From: [Clostridium] citroniae WAL-17108
GTDB lineage: Bacteria; Bacillota; Clostridia; Lachnospirales; Lachnospiraceae
DNA length: 64,000 bases
Assembly: GCF_000233455.1 (NCBI RefSeq)
Contig: NZ_JH376420.1
Location: 1,976,634-2,040,633, forward strand
Direction: 5' to 3'
The notes under the pieces are model-generated. The model was not told the DNA's origin. It made no database searches and saw only the letters and a list, made by a program, of their open reading frames with translations. Of this stretch, positions 22,929 to 31,917 are shown piece after piece (the stretch's first letter is position 1; every line of letters starts with the position of its first letter). A program made the position numbers and the translations under genes.

Positions 22929-25900
22929 TTAATATGCCAATCCTAATTGTCTGCCAGTTTTTTTTCGATACTCTCCCGCTCCTGACTTCCACAGATCAAC
23001 TACATCATCCTTATTCACCCCTGGCTTTGCAAGTATCGCCCTAAGAAGGTCATTCTGTTCTCTTAACAGACGGTTCTGTTCTGCATTTGCCGTGTATACT
23101 GCATTTGCAATGCCGTCCGTTATCTGATCCTTATTCGCTACGGCTGATCTTCCGCCAATACGCCCCACCATTTCTGGACCAGATTCATTTGCTATAAATA
23201 ATTGTCCTCTATTCGGGAATCCCCCCGCTGCAAATTTCTGTACCGGCACAATTTCAACGCTAGTTCCCTGGCCAATCCCAACAGCATCAGCTATGCCATC
23301 CCCAATGCCGCCAAAGAAGTCATTAACTTTCTGTTTAAGCCAACCACCCATGGATAATATACCGTTCCACACACCTTTTAAGATGTTCTTGCCTATATCA
23401 ATCATCTTACTAGGTAGTTTGTTAAACCAGTCAATGATAGCATTCAGTATTTTAGGCACTTCTGTTCCTACCCATCCGATTGCATCTGTAGCCCATTGCA
23501 CTATGGTGTCTTTGAACTTAATAATTGCATCATATATTTTTCCAGGAAGTTCCGTAAAGAATGCCACAATGTTTCCAATAATCTCCGTGACTTTCTCACT
23601 AAAGGTATTCCATGTTTCAGTTGCCCACTGGACAACATTGTCTTTAAATTTAATGATAGCCTCATATATTTTTCCAGGTAATTCTGTAAAAAAGTTAACC
23701 ACAGATTCAATGATTTTAGGTACTTCCTCTTTTACTGTGGTGATCATGTTATTTACCCAGTCAACAATAGTACCTATAGCATATCCAATGGCATACCCGA
23801 TTTTATATGGCAGCCCATCAAACCATTTTACGATATCGTTGATTATCCGGCTTATGGAAGTAGGGACACCCTTAAACCAGTCAATTAACCCATTCCATTT
23901 TTCAATGGAATAGCTAGATACCGTATCCCAAACCCCAGCAAACCAAGCTGGAATACCCTCGAAAAACGGAACTACCGTTCCTGTCCACCATGTAGGTATT
24001 GTATCTGTGAAAAACTGTACAATCTTGTCCCAATTTAAAATAATGGCTACTACTGCTGCTATAACAGCAGCAACTATTGCTGCACCTACGGCTATTGCAG
24101 CTGCGCTTGCCGCCGATAAACCTGTCACAAATGAACCTATAGCCCCTAACGCGGTTCCTATTGCAGATGCAAAAGCAGCTAGTTTAGGAAAACATGCTGC
24201 AAAAGCTTCACCTAATGTACCTGCCCCACCAGCCACCAGTTTGAGCATCTCAACCAGTTTAGAACCCGCTATTGCCGATGCAATCGCTTTTATACCTGTA
24301 ACCAGTTTATTACCGGTTAGAAATGCCACAAAACTTTTGATAACGCTTACGGCCGTGTTCAGTCCCTTAAAGGCCAGCATTGCCGTTGCAATCGCTCCGA
24401 TTCCATATCCTATCGCTCTGGCTGTTTCTGGGTCAATCTTTCCGATAGCTGTCGCCAGGGCATCAATTCCGCCCGGCACTACAACATTTATGAAATCTGC
24501 CCCCAGCGCTGCCATGTCCTCGTAAAAGTCCAGCAGCCCCTCCCCAACGGCCTGTGCAAATGGCTCCAAGACAGACCACAGGTTCCGCAATGCCTCATTG
24601 ATGGCCGTCCAGTTTATCGTAGTGAGGAAGGAATTGGTTATGTCAATAAATCGCGGGAATCCCTCTCCCAATGCCCAGTTTCCAAGCGGTTTAAGGAAGT
24701 AGTCCCAGAAGTCTTTAAGACCTGTCCAGGCAAAGTTGCCAAGCTGTGACAGCCCTTCATCCCACAGTCTCTTTAATGCTTCCACTGTTGGGTCTGCGGC
24801 AGCCATCAGGTCATTAAGGATATCACGGATTCTCTGTGCTGCGGCCTCTATCTCTGGGTTTACAGTCACATCTCCGAATAGTTCTCCTGACATACTTCCG
24901 AAATCAGGAATATCACCACCTGCGCCACCAGAGCCGCTCCCACTGGAACCACGGCTGGAACTGAGGTTGTTTAATTCATCAAAACCGGCAAGCTGCTTAT
25001 TCATCTCCTTTGCAGACTTGGCTGCATCAGACATGTTCCCGGCAACCGCGCCAGAGGAACCAACTGCATTAGACATAGCATCAGCCGCATCTGTTACTGG
25101 ATCTCCGCCTCCCGAAGCATCACCAAACAGAGCCGCTGTGAATGCCTTGAAATAGCTCGCAAGCACCTGGAGTTTAGCAATAATGGTATTGATTACTTGG
25201 ATAACAGGAGTAAATGCATTGATTAATCCCTGACCGATGGTAGCCTTTAACGATTCAAACCGCAATGTAAGAACTCGCACCTGGTTAGCCCATGAATCGC
25301 TCGTCCTAGCAAAATCTCCAGACGCATCCGACAGCTGCGCCATAACAAATTGATACCGGAGCATAACTTTTTCCTGCTCGGTCATCTTCGCCGTGGTTTT
25401 ACCAAAGCCATTGTTTAAGGCATACTGGTCTAAGGCTGTCTGGGTCATAACAACGCCGAGATCCTTGAGCGATTCTGTTTCACCCGTGAAAATGCTCTTG
25501 AGTTTTAAATAGGCAACATCCTGTGATAAGTTGTAAAATGATGCTACGTCACCTGTAAGACCCGTAATGGCCGCTGACATGTCATATCCGGCCTTTCCAG
25601 TAATTCCAAAGGATTTCGCCATAGCTCCATATGTACCCATGTATTTCTTGGCCATTGTTTCCGACAAGCCGAATGATTTTGCTGCATCTTGTGCAAACTC
25701 ATTTACCTTGCCGGACATGGATCCAAAGGTGACATCCACCACATTTTGGACTTCCGCAAGGTCCGAACCAAGGTCAATGCACGACTTTCCAAACGCAACA
25801 ATGGCACCGATACTCAGTACCGATGCCAATATGGCCCCAACCTTTTTCCATGAGTTTGCTATCCTGGCTGTCTGCCGCGCAATCCGGTCCGTAACCTGTG

Positions 25901-26012
25901 CCGTCTTGGCCTGCACTTTTTCCATCTGCTCCTGATATGGCTTCGTGTAAGCTTCTATGATAACTTTAAGCTTTTCAAGTGTTATTCCGCTTCCGTCCGT
26001 TATCCTCACCAC
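22929..26012 (-). CDS. Tape measure protein
   Basis: 1027 residues setting tail length. The N-terminal 300 are a conserved tape-measure domain (FGSMSGKVNEFAQDAAKSFG, WANQVRVLTLRFESLKATIG). A Gly/Ser-rich linker follows near residue 360, then hydrophobic segments around residues 540-680, and then tandem helical repeats containing FFTELPGKIY and IIKFKDTIVQW. It is the longest phage gene and follows the G/GT chaperone. Start is GTG 26012 (an adjacent GTG at 26009 is equally possible). Confidence 0.93.
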   Translation of the reverse strand: MVRITDGSGITLEKLKVIIEAYTKPYQEQMEKVQAKTAQVTDRIARQTARIANSWKKVGAILASVLSIGAIVAFGKSCIDLGSDLAEVQNVVDVTFGSMSGKVNEFAQDAAKSFGLSETMAKKYMGTYGAMAKSFGITGKAGYDMSAAITGLTGDVASFYNLSQDVAYLKLKSIFTGETESLKDLGVVMTQTALDQYALNNGFGKTTAKMTEQEKVMLRYQFVMAQLSDASGDFARTSDSWANQVRVLTLRFESLKATIGQGLINAFTPVIQVINTIIAKLQVLASYFKAFTAALFGDASGGGDPVTDAADAMSNAVGSSGAVAGNMSDAAKSAKEMNKQLAGFDELNNLSSSRGSSGSGSGGAGGDIPDFGSMSGELFGDVTVNPEIEAAAQRIRDILNDLMAAADPTVEALKRLWDEGLSQLGNFAWTGLKDFWDYFLKPLGNWALGEGFPRFIDITNSFLTTINWTAINEALRNLWSVLEPFAQAVGEGLLDFYEDMAALGADFINVVVPGGIDALATAIGKIDPETARAIGYGIGAIATAMLAFKGLNTAVSVIKSFVAFLTGNKLVTGIKAIASAIAGSKLVEMLKLVAGGAGTLGEAFAACFPKLAAFASAIGTALGAIGSFVTGLSAASAAAIAVGAAIVAAVIAAVVAIILNWDKIVQFFTDTIPTWWTGTVVPFFEGIPAWFAGVWDTVSSYSIEKWNGLIDWFKGVPTSISRIINDIVKWFDGLPYKIGYAIGYAIGTIVDWVNNMITTVKEEVPKIIESVVNFFTELPGKIYEAIIKFKDNVVQWATETWNTFSEKVTEIIGNIVAFFTELPGKIYDAIIKFKDTIVQWATDAIGWVGTEVPKILNAIIDWFNKLPSKMIDIGKNILKGVWNGILSMGGWLKQKVNDFFGGIGDGIADAVGIGQGTSVEIVPVQKFAAGGFPNRGQLFIANESGPEMVGRIGGRSAVANKDQITDGIANAVYTANAEQNRLLREQNDLLRAILAKPGVNKDDVVDLWKSGAGEYRKKTGRQLGLAY

Positions 26013-26029
26013 CTTCCTGCGCTATATTT

Positions 26030-26473
26030 TCAGCTTAACCCCCGCCGCCTGCGCATCTCATTGTATCTTGCGGCATACTCCCTGCGTGATTCCCTGGCCC
26101 GTTCCAACTCCTCCGCCTTCTGCCGCTCTTCAAACGTTTTTTTCTCATCTGCAAACAATTCCGGGTATGCATCCCACACATGCGGCAGAGTTATTTCATT
26201 TTTATCATCAAACAGCTTCTGCATATGTATTCCCAAGAGATCCGCAAGCTGGAAGCGTGAGGATATTTCCTCCTTCACTCGCCGCTGTTCTTTCCGGGCG
26301 TATGACTCCATCAAGTCCCGGACCTCTCCAAGCGAATACTCCCAGAACTCCCCCGGTCTTATCCCGCAGTCTAGTGCTAAAGGATAAAGATCATAAATGA
26401 GATCGGATATGGTTACATCTCGTCCTTGAGATCCTCCCTCTTGTCCATCACACTCTCCCTCTGGTTCTCCGTA
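26030..26473 (-). CDS. Tail assembly chaperone frameshift extension (GT)
   Basis: Helical, charged product (VKEEISSRFQLADLLGIHMQ, ERARESRREYAARYNEMRRR). The frame has no convincing start of its own but is open upstream through the end of the G gene in the -1 frame, back to a TTTTTTT slippery site at 26473-26479. A -1 slip yields G (125 codons) fused to 147 residues, about 272 in all. This matches the G/GT arrangement of long-tailed phages, whose fused product recruits the tape measure and tube subunits. Confidence 0.8.
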   Translation of the reverse strand, partial: YGEPEGECDGQEGGSQGRDVTISDLIYDLYPLALDCGIRPGEFWEYSLGEVRDLMESYARKEQRRVKEEISSRFQLADLLGIHMQKLFDDKNEITLPHVWDAYPELFADEKKTFEERQKAEELERARESRREYAARYNEMRRRRGLS

Positions 26474-26847
26474 AAAAAACCACTCACCAGCATAATTTCC
26501 ATGATGACATCAACCATGAGGTCCATTTGGGTGCCGCCTTCATCCGCATACTGGTCATACAGGGCCTGTACATCCTTATATTTAACACCATGTTTCCAGG
26601 GCGTCATGGCCGCCTGAATCACAGTAAGCATGATTCCCAACTGTGGCAATCCACCACTCTGCATAATCAATGTCACCAGATTACAGCGGAATTTTTCTTC
26701 CAATTTACAAATCTGCTGGGTGGTAAGCTTAAGTTTGTAATCTTCTCCACCAACAGTCCAATATGCAAATGCCTTTCTTCTATTTTTAAGTTCTTCAACT
26801 GTTTCAACCTTTTTCTCGTTCTCTTCGTCCATTCCAAATTGTCCCAT
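26413..26847 (-). CDS. Tail assembly chaperone G
   Basis: 144 residues, located between the tail tube and tape-measure genes. It includes YKLKLTTQQICKLEEKFRCN and MLTVIQAAMTPWKHGVKYKD, in the style of gp12/gpG chaperones of Firmicutes siphophages. The heptamer T TTT TTT falls in the zero-frame register at codons 123-125, setting up the GT fusion. Confidence 0.8.
   Translation of the reverse strand: MGQFGMDEENEKKVETVEELKNRRKAFAYWTVGGEDYKLKLTTQQICKLEEKFRCNLVTLIMQSGGLPQLGIMLTVIQAAMTPWKHGVKYKDVQALYDQYADEGGTQMDLMVDVIMEIMLVSGFFTENQRESVMDKREDLKDEM
26473..26479 (-). promoter_or_regulatory. Programmed -1 ribosomal frameshift slippery site
   Basis: On the minus strand the zero frame reads ggT TTT TTT ACG. 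A -1 slip continues TTT TTT TAC GGA GAA and stays open to the stop at 26030. The downstream GC-rich segment could form a stimulatory structure, which I did not fold. Confidence 0.8.
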
Positions 26848-26865
26848 ATTCCATTATCCTCCTTA

Positions 26866-27276
26866 TTATGTAGGGTCCGTCACGGTCAAATCGCTCTGTA
26901 ATGATATTGCAAGATTAAATTCAATCACACCGTTTACTCCGCCACCAGTTCTTTTTACGGATACCTGTCCGTCAAATTCTGTTGTGGTACCGTCAATCAG
27001 TGTTTCCTGGAATGACAATACCTCTCCTGCATCCTGTGCTGCCCTCATGACACGGTACGGGCAGTCAGCTTTGGAATTATCATACTTAAATTTGTATGTA
27101 ATATCGCCAGCATCACCAATACCATTTTCATACTGCTTATTTTTGTCAGTCAGACAGGTATTCTCTACCTTCTCTGGTTCAATACCCATTTCCGGAATTT
27201 CTTTAAGCCCTGGAAGGTCTGTAAATGTAGAGCCTCCTGACTTCTTATATCCCAATTTTGCGCCATTAGCTAACAT
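26866..27276 (-). CDS. Major tail tube protein
   Basis: 136 residues, beta-rich. It begins MLANGAKLGYKKSGGSTFTD and continues with LPGLKEIPEMGIEPEKVE and DITYKFKYDN, a pattern typical of the short tail tube proteins of Firmicutes siphophages. It lies between the tail terminator and G chaperone genes, as expected. Confidence 0.85.
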   Translation of the reverse strand: MLANGAKLGYKKSGGSTFTDLPGLKEIPEMGIEPEKVENTCLTDKNKQYENGIGDAGDITYKFKYDNSKADCPYRVMRAAQDAGEVLSFQETLIDGTTTEFDGQVSVKRTGGGVNGVIEFNLAISLQSDLTVTDPT

Positions 27277-27290
27277 CCAATTCTCCTTTC

Positions 27291-27650
27291 TTACATGTTG
27301 TGATAGACCTCTTTGGTATCTACATCAATCACCATTTCATACCTCATCTGTTTGTGCTTTCTACCACTCGGATCATCCACATCCTGGCTTCCTGTACGCA
27401 ACAGGCCCAGCTTTTCAATTGCGGCATCTACAGCTACGGCTGCAGCAGTTGTACTTTTTCTGTGCCATATATCTATCCTATACCTGATATACGCCTTCTG
27501 CTCCCTCATATCTGTATACTCGACAACCTTGTTGTCCTCTTCCATATACTGAATGGATAAGTCCTTCTCCCAGTCCTTAGGATAACAGTCCGTCACATTG
27601 TCTGTGACCGTAAGCAGCGCAGCATATACCTCATCCTTAACATTGATCAT
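27291..27650 (-). CDS. Tail terminator / tail completion protein
   Basis: 119 residues with CYPKDWEKDLSIQYMEEDNK and YIRYRIDIWHRKS, an alpha/beta pattern of the tail-completion family that caps the tube at the neck. Its ATG overlaps the stop of the preceding gene by one base. Confidence 0.7.
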   Translation of the reverse strand: MINVKDEVYAALLTVTDNVTDCYPKDWEKDLSIQYMEEDNKVVEYTDMREQKAYIRYRIDIWHRKSTTAAAVAVDAAIEKLGLLRTGSQDVDDPSGRKHKQMRYEMVIDVDTKEVYHNM

Positions 27651-28171
27651 TACTTACACGCCTTTCTTAATTCTCGTTTCAGGGCATTCTCCAGCCTCTC
27701 CACTACCTTGTCCTCATTATCCTTTAAGGCAGGATACATAAATGGCTGCGCCGGTTGGCCTGTACACTGGTAAAACCGTCCATCTGGAGTATCCAAATAA
27801 AACCAGTGATATTCTTCAGCTGCTTCTTTGTCCACCTGGCTCTCATGTATCCACCAGGGAGACATTGTGTACGCTGGATTGGAGACAGGGGATATCCCTG
27901 AATGGTTTGCGGCACCTTTGGGGCCGGTACCCATCTCAACATACATAGCGTAGGCTTTATTGGTGTAAATGGTCCCAATTATCCTGTCATCCATGCTCTC
28001 TGTCATTGACTTGATGCTATTTCTCAATTCTCCATGTCGGACGGGACATAACAGCTTGGCTTCTGCTTGTATGCGTTTGGACTGCTGCCCCACAAGCCGC
28101 TCCATTTGCTGATCACAAACCTGCTCCAATGCTGCAAACTTTCTTTCCAACTCTTTTTGACCTTGAATCAT
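27650..28171 (-). CDS. HK97 gp10-like neck protein
   Basis: 173 residues. LLCPVRHGELRNSIKS followed by AMYVEMGTGPKGAAN matches the HK97-gp10 family signature (TG.L..SI and E.GTG). It acts at the head-tail junction. It overlaps the head closure gene by 4 bp. Confidence 0.85.
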   Translation of the reverse strand: MIQGQKELERKFAALEQVCDQQMERLVGQQSKRIQAEAKLLCPVRHGELRNSIKSMTESMDDRIIGTIYTNKAYAMYVEMGTGPKGAANHSGISPVSNPAYTMSPWWIHESQVDKEAAEEYHWFYLDTPDGRFYQCTGQPAQPFMYPALKDNEDKVVERLENALKRELRKACK

Positions 28172-28539
28172 AACTTTTCCACCTCCAGCGTCAGGAACCG
28201 GTAAGGGTATATAGCAACTACCCTATAATCCGGCTCCGCCTCTCCAGAGACATACAGGCATATCCCATCATTGGCCGTAATGATCGGGCCATCAGCAATT
28301 GCATAGCTTACTTTACCGGATCCCGGTACTTCCTGATAGGTTCCTTGGATTCTAAGGTTACGGATATTAGGCAATCGCTGCCCATACATCTCAGCCTGTA
28401 CTTTTCCGCCTGCCGACCACTCCTCGGCCTGGAAGGATACAGCCGGTCCATACTCCGTATATGCGCTTCCCTCACTGTCCTTTTTAGGTATTGCTGCCCG
28501 GTGATGGTACGTCCCCAGCCTGCTCCGTCTTAGCCTCAT
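28168..28539 (-). CDS. Head closure / head-tail adaptor protein
   Basis: 123 residues, basic N-terminus then a beta-barrel style sequence (SFQAEEWSAGGKVQAEMYG, IITANDGICLYVSG, YRVVAIYPYRFLTLEVEKL) of the SPP1 gp16-like adaptors. Its start lies 56 bp inside the connector gene. Confidence 0.75.
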   Translation of the reverse strand: MRLRRSRLGTYHHRAAIPKKDSEGSAYTEYGPAVSFQAEEWSAGGKVQAEMYGQRLPNIRNLRIQGTYQEVPGSGKVSYAIADGPIITANDGICLYVSGEAEPDYRVVAIYPYRFLTLEVEKL

Positions 28540-28834
28540 ACGTCCTGCCTCCTATCCGTGCCAACCTGTACCTGTCCAGTGTGTCATAAATGTGCTTTGG
28601 GGCGTTATCAAAGCTGTATGATTCCCCTCCGCCACTCCTGCTGGACTCGCCCTCGGTCCCCATCCGGTTAAGGGCTATCACGGCCAAGTCACGTACGGCC
28701 TTTTCCAGACCTGTTACTATCTTTGTACGTCCAGTATAGGACAGCACAAAAGCCGTGGCGTCATCCAGCAAAAGAGAGAGTAATACCTCATCACTCTCCC
28801 CTGTCAGTTTTTTCAGTATTTCGATGTCAGTCAT
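28484..28834 (-). CDS. Head-tail connector protein (gp6/gp15-like)
   Basis: 116 residues. MTDIEILKKLTGESDEVLLS and the helical LDDATAFVLSYTGR, LEKAVRDLAVIALNRMGTEG pattern are those of the DNA-packaging connector family. ATG at 28834 overlaps the upstream gene by 8 bp. Confidence 0.8.
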   Translation of the reverse strand: MTDIEILKKLTGESDEVLLSLLLDDATAFVLSYTGRTKIVTGLEKAVRDLAVIALNRMGTEGESSRSGGGESYSFDNAPKHIYDTLDRYRLARIGGRTYEAKTEQAGDVPSPGSNT

Positions 28835-29075
28835 CCATGGTCACATCCTTAAGGACCGCCAGCAATTCCGCCTTGGTCAGGGATCCGGCCCCTTCTATCC
28901 CCTTTTTCTTTGCCAGGGACTTTAATTCAGCAACGGACATTTTATCAGGAGATTTATCCTCCGACCCTACCGTTTCCGTGGCTGTACTTCCGATTTCCTG
29001 GAACCCCAAGGCTTTCAGCTTGTCCGCCTGTTCACCATCTGCAACCCGCTCCACATTATCCTTAATCAGCCTCAT
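28827..29075 (-). CDS. Small phage protein with HeH/SAP-like C-terminal domain
   Basis: 82 residues. The C-terminus (MSVAELKSLAKKKGIEGAGS, LTKAELLAVL) is a helix-extension-helix motif of the SAP/Rho-N type that binds nucleic acid or protein. Such proteins lie between capsid and connector genes in many clostridial phages. Role unproven. Confidence 0.7.
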   Translation of the reverse strand: MRLIKDNVERVADGEQADKLKALGFQEIGSTATETVGSEDKSPDKMSVAELKSLAKKKGIEGAGSLTKAELLAVLKDVTMDD

Positions 29076-29086
29076 AAGCTACCTCC

Positions 29087-30028
29087 TTATCCCTCAGATG
29101 GGGCAGCATCTTTGATACTCAGATAGATGCTGTCCAGTTTATTATCCAGCACCCAGATGTCGTGGAACCTCCGGTAATCCATCTGCCATGCATTCAGTTT
29201 CTGGTTGATGGTAGGGTCAAAGATACGCATGATATCCTGCTTAGTGACTGCAATGGGTGTTGTGCGCGGGCAGACAAAAAAGTTGATATCCTTCGCTGTG
29301 GTTCCTTTCACATAGCCACCCTTTTCCTGCCCTGAGGTCTTACCATCGTAGATAGTAATTGCCGTATACATACGATTGGACGGGGTGGAGATAATCGGTA
29401 CCTCATCAACAGAAGGAACCGCAGTCTCAATTCCCCCTTTTGAAAACGTGGTACTTGTAATCTTCCCAGACAGCTCCATTTCCAATTCTATGATCATATC
29501 AGGTGTGGCATGGATTACAAGCGGGCCATTGTACAGTTCCCGGATTGCCTTGATCCCTTCCTTGATTTTCCGAAGGGCCGATGTCCCGGTGGCTCCCGGT
29601 GTATAACCATAGGACACCATGCCAGCCTTCTTCGCCGTGATTGTCTCTGTTGCAATCTTACTGATACGGTATGCATCAATCTCGGGAACCACAAACGTCC
29701 GCTGGAATTCTCCCATGACTGCGGCTGCTGTGGTCACAAAGTTGTTCTCGTTAATGTCGACAGGATCAATCTGGAACTTGCGGCCCCTATCCTGGGTCAT
29801 CTTCCTGGTTTCATACTCCAAGGTAACTCCACCCTGCTGGTATCCATTGTCCCGATCATAGTCACCCAAGCCCTGGACGCTCATCTTCGGGATCTTTACC
29901 TCTGCACCTCCGTTATAAATCACCTGTCCAGCATTTGCATCCATCCATCCTGTAACGGCCTCCCGGATTGCTACCTTATCCAAAGTGTTCTGAAAAAGTG
30001 TTGCTGTTGCTAATGTGTTAATTGCCAT
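29087..30028 (-). CDS. Major capsid protein
   Basis: 313 residues, HK97-like fold expected. The N-terminus (LFQNTLDKVAIREAVTGWMD), the GRKFQIDPVDINENNFVTTA region and the C-terminal RIFDPTINQKLNAWQMDYRR are typical of Firmicutes capsid proteins. It directly follows the scaffold gene and precedes the connectors. Confidence 0.88.
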   Translation of the reverse strand: MAINTLATATLFQNTLDKVAIREAVTGWMDANAGQVIYNGGAEVKIPKMSVQGLGDYDRDNGYQQGGVTLEYETRKMTQDRGRKFQIDPVDINENNFVTTAAAVMGEFQRTFVVPEIDAYRISKIATETITAKKAGMVSYGYTPGATGTSALRKIKEGIKAIRELYNGPLVIHATPDMIIELEMELSGKITSTTFSKGGIETAVPSVDEVPIISTPSNRMYTAITIYDGKTSGQEKGGYVKGTTAKDINFFVCPRTTPIAVTKQDIMRIFDPTINQKLNAWQMDYRRFHDIWVLDNKLDSIYLSIKDAAPSEG

Positions 30029-30047
30029 AGTCTTCTATCATCCTTTC

Positions 30048-30689
30048 TTATATGCTTCCCATCATCAGGTTTTCTACCTGTTTTGCAAGATCATCATCTC
30101 CACCTGTTGGTGCTTTCTTCGGCGGCGTACCGCCCTTCAGCTTCTCTTCCACAGCAGCCTGTACGGCCTCCTGGAAGGCTTTCTCTACAGCAACCATGGA
30201 TTTATTACATGATTCCGCATCCGTGTAATTCAACACTTCTGCAAGCCCTACAGGTAGTTTCTTTTCAGCCAGCGTATTCTTTGCCTCGGCCATCAGCTCC
30301 CGGCGGGTTATGTCCGCTTCACGGGCTGCCAATGCTTTCTCATGTTTCTGTTGCAAGTATAAGGCTTTCTCTTCTTTCGTCATCTTTGCCAGCTTTTCAG
30401 CCTCGGATAGTTTATCATCCGTAAGAACCTTCCACTTCTCCTGTGCTTTTGCAAGTGCTGTCTCAATGCCCTTTTGCATCCTACGATCAAACTCAGCTTG
30501 GTGACCATCCTTTAATATGTCATCAAATGATGGGGGATCTGCCTTCCCTCTTTCTTCCCCGGATGTTCCACTGTTCTCACCTTCAGCTCCGTCACCATTG
30601 CCGCCTTCGGCCCCAGCGCCGTCTCCACTTGCTGCAAAAAGTTGCAGGTTCATTGGCACTCGTTCCCTGCTATGTGATTCTTTTCTCAT
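30048..30689 (-). CDS. Capsid scaffolding protein (DUF4355)
   Basis: 213 residues, highly charged. The MNLQLFA motif near the N-terminus and the Gly/Glu-rich stretch are followed by a long coiled-coil (roughly residues 65-150) and a basic C-terminus. AAAGGAG 6 nt before the ATG at 30689 supports this start. It assists capsid assembly. Confidence 0.82.
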   Translation of the reverse strand: MRKESHSRERVPMNLQLFAASGDGAGAEGGNGDGAEGENSGTSGEERGKADPPSFDDILKDGHQAEFDRRMQKGIETALAKAQEKWKVLTDDKLSEAEKLAKMTKEEKALYLQQKHEKALAAREADITRRELMAEAKNTLAEKKLPVGLAEVLNYTDAESCNKSMVAVEKAFQEAVQAAVEEKLKGGTPPKKAPTGGDDDLAKQVENLMMGSI

Positions 30690-30831
30690 TAATTACTCCT
30701 TTCCGCCCCAGCCTGTTCATTCGCCCAAGCCGTTGCATAAAAATAACACCCAGGAAAGTCCCGCGTGTATATTCTCTATAATCGTCATTTTACTATTTCC
30801 CATTTTGTAGAGTGCTTTTCCTACGTTCATC

Positions 30832-31917
30832 TCACTTCTTTTTCATCCTTTTCAGTTCCTTTTCCTTTTCCTCAGCTTCTTTGTTTCCCTTGACATATTT
30901 ATTATGCCACTGTTCGTATGTCATGTTAGCGGGTACTGTCTCTGCCCTACCAGTGGCTGGATTCCTGGCCCTTCGCTGCATCTGAGACAATTCATCATCC
31001 GAGATATCACAGATGGTTGTGGACCGGCACCATGGATGCATAGGCGGGCAATTAAAGCCGGGCTGCTGCTCAGACACCTTAAACCGTTTACCATCCAATT
31101 TCCGGCATACGGTTGATGTCTTAAGATCCAGGGTTGCCACATAGATATATGTCTCAATGCCGCAATCCTCATAGGACTGCATTTCCATCTGGTTTGCCAA
31201 GTTGCAGGATTCAGTCCGTACCAATCTCCGGGCATTGCTGGCCCCCTGGGCATACTTGTTGGATATGATATCGGCCACCTCACTGTCAGTCCGACCTGTC
31301 ACCATGTTGATCAGCAACTCCTGCTTTAGGTCCTGCGCAAGCGCCCTGGTATTATGCCAGATACGGTCTGAGTAATTGGAACCAGACCATTTGCTGTTAA
31401 TCACCCGGTCTATTGCCTTGTGATCTATCACGGCGAAAGAAAAACCCAGCCCCACCCGTTGCTGGATATCAAAGATGCTCTTATAATATGCCTCGTTGGC
31501 AAGGTCTACATAATGGCTTGTGCTCCTGACCTTCTCCTGCTTATAAATCTGCTGCATGGTCAGGTCAATCTGGTTCTGGAGTTGCTGGAGCCGTTCAAGC
31601 CGTGCCTGGAATGCTGGGCTTTCCAGTTCTGCAAGGATCTCTGCCGCTGTCTGTCCCCTTCCTGGCGCCCTTAATGCCTGTTTCAATTCATCCAGGGAGG
31701 TCTTGTCCTTTAAGTCATTTAGCAGCCTGTAAGCCTCCGCATCCGTTAGATGATGCTTGCGCTTGTACCGTTCAAATATCTTATCCAACTCATGACTGAT
31801 GTACCCTGATGCTTTTTGATACAGCTTTGCGATATCGTCCGCCGTATCCTCCGCAGACTGCATGTAATCAAACATCCTCTGGGCCTTCCGGCGCTCCCAG
31901 TATGACAGGCTACTCAT
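30832..31917 (-). CDS. Minor head protein (SPP1 gp7 / Mu F-like)
   Basis: 361 residues. The family core appears as DSEVADIISNKYAQGASNAR RLVRTESC and then DLKTSTVCRKLDGK with FNCPPMHPWCRSTT, diagnostic of the phage head morphogenesis domain. It likely sits with the portal and aids DNA ejection. It overlaps the portal gene by 8 bp and is followed by about 140 bp with no feature seen. Confidence 0.88.
   Translation of the reverse strand: MSSLSYWERRKAQRMFDYMQSAEDTADDIAKLYQKASGYISHELDKIFERYKRKHHLTDAEAYRLLNDLKDKTSLDELKQALRAPGRGQTAAEILAELESPAFQARLERLQQLQNQIDLTMQQIYKQEKVRSTSHYVDLANEAYYKSIFDIQQRVGLGFSFAVIDHKAIDRVINSKWSGSNYSDRIWHNTRALAQDLKQELLINMVTGRTDSEVADIISNKYAQGASNARRLVRTESCNLANQMEMQSYEDCGIETYIYVATLDLKTSTVCRKLDGKRFKVSEQQPGFNCPPMHPWCRSTTICDISDDELSQMQRRARNPATGRAETVPANMTYEQWHNKYVKGNKEAEEKEKELKRMKKK

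Noticed and set aside
23293-23913. 206-codon plus-strand frame with membrane-like segments
   Set aside because: Antisense to the repeats of the tape measure protein; hydrophobicity is a by-product of the complementary codons.
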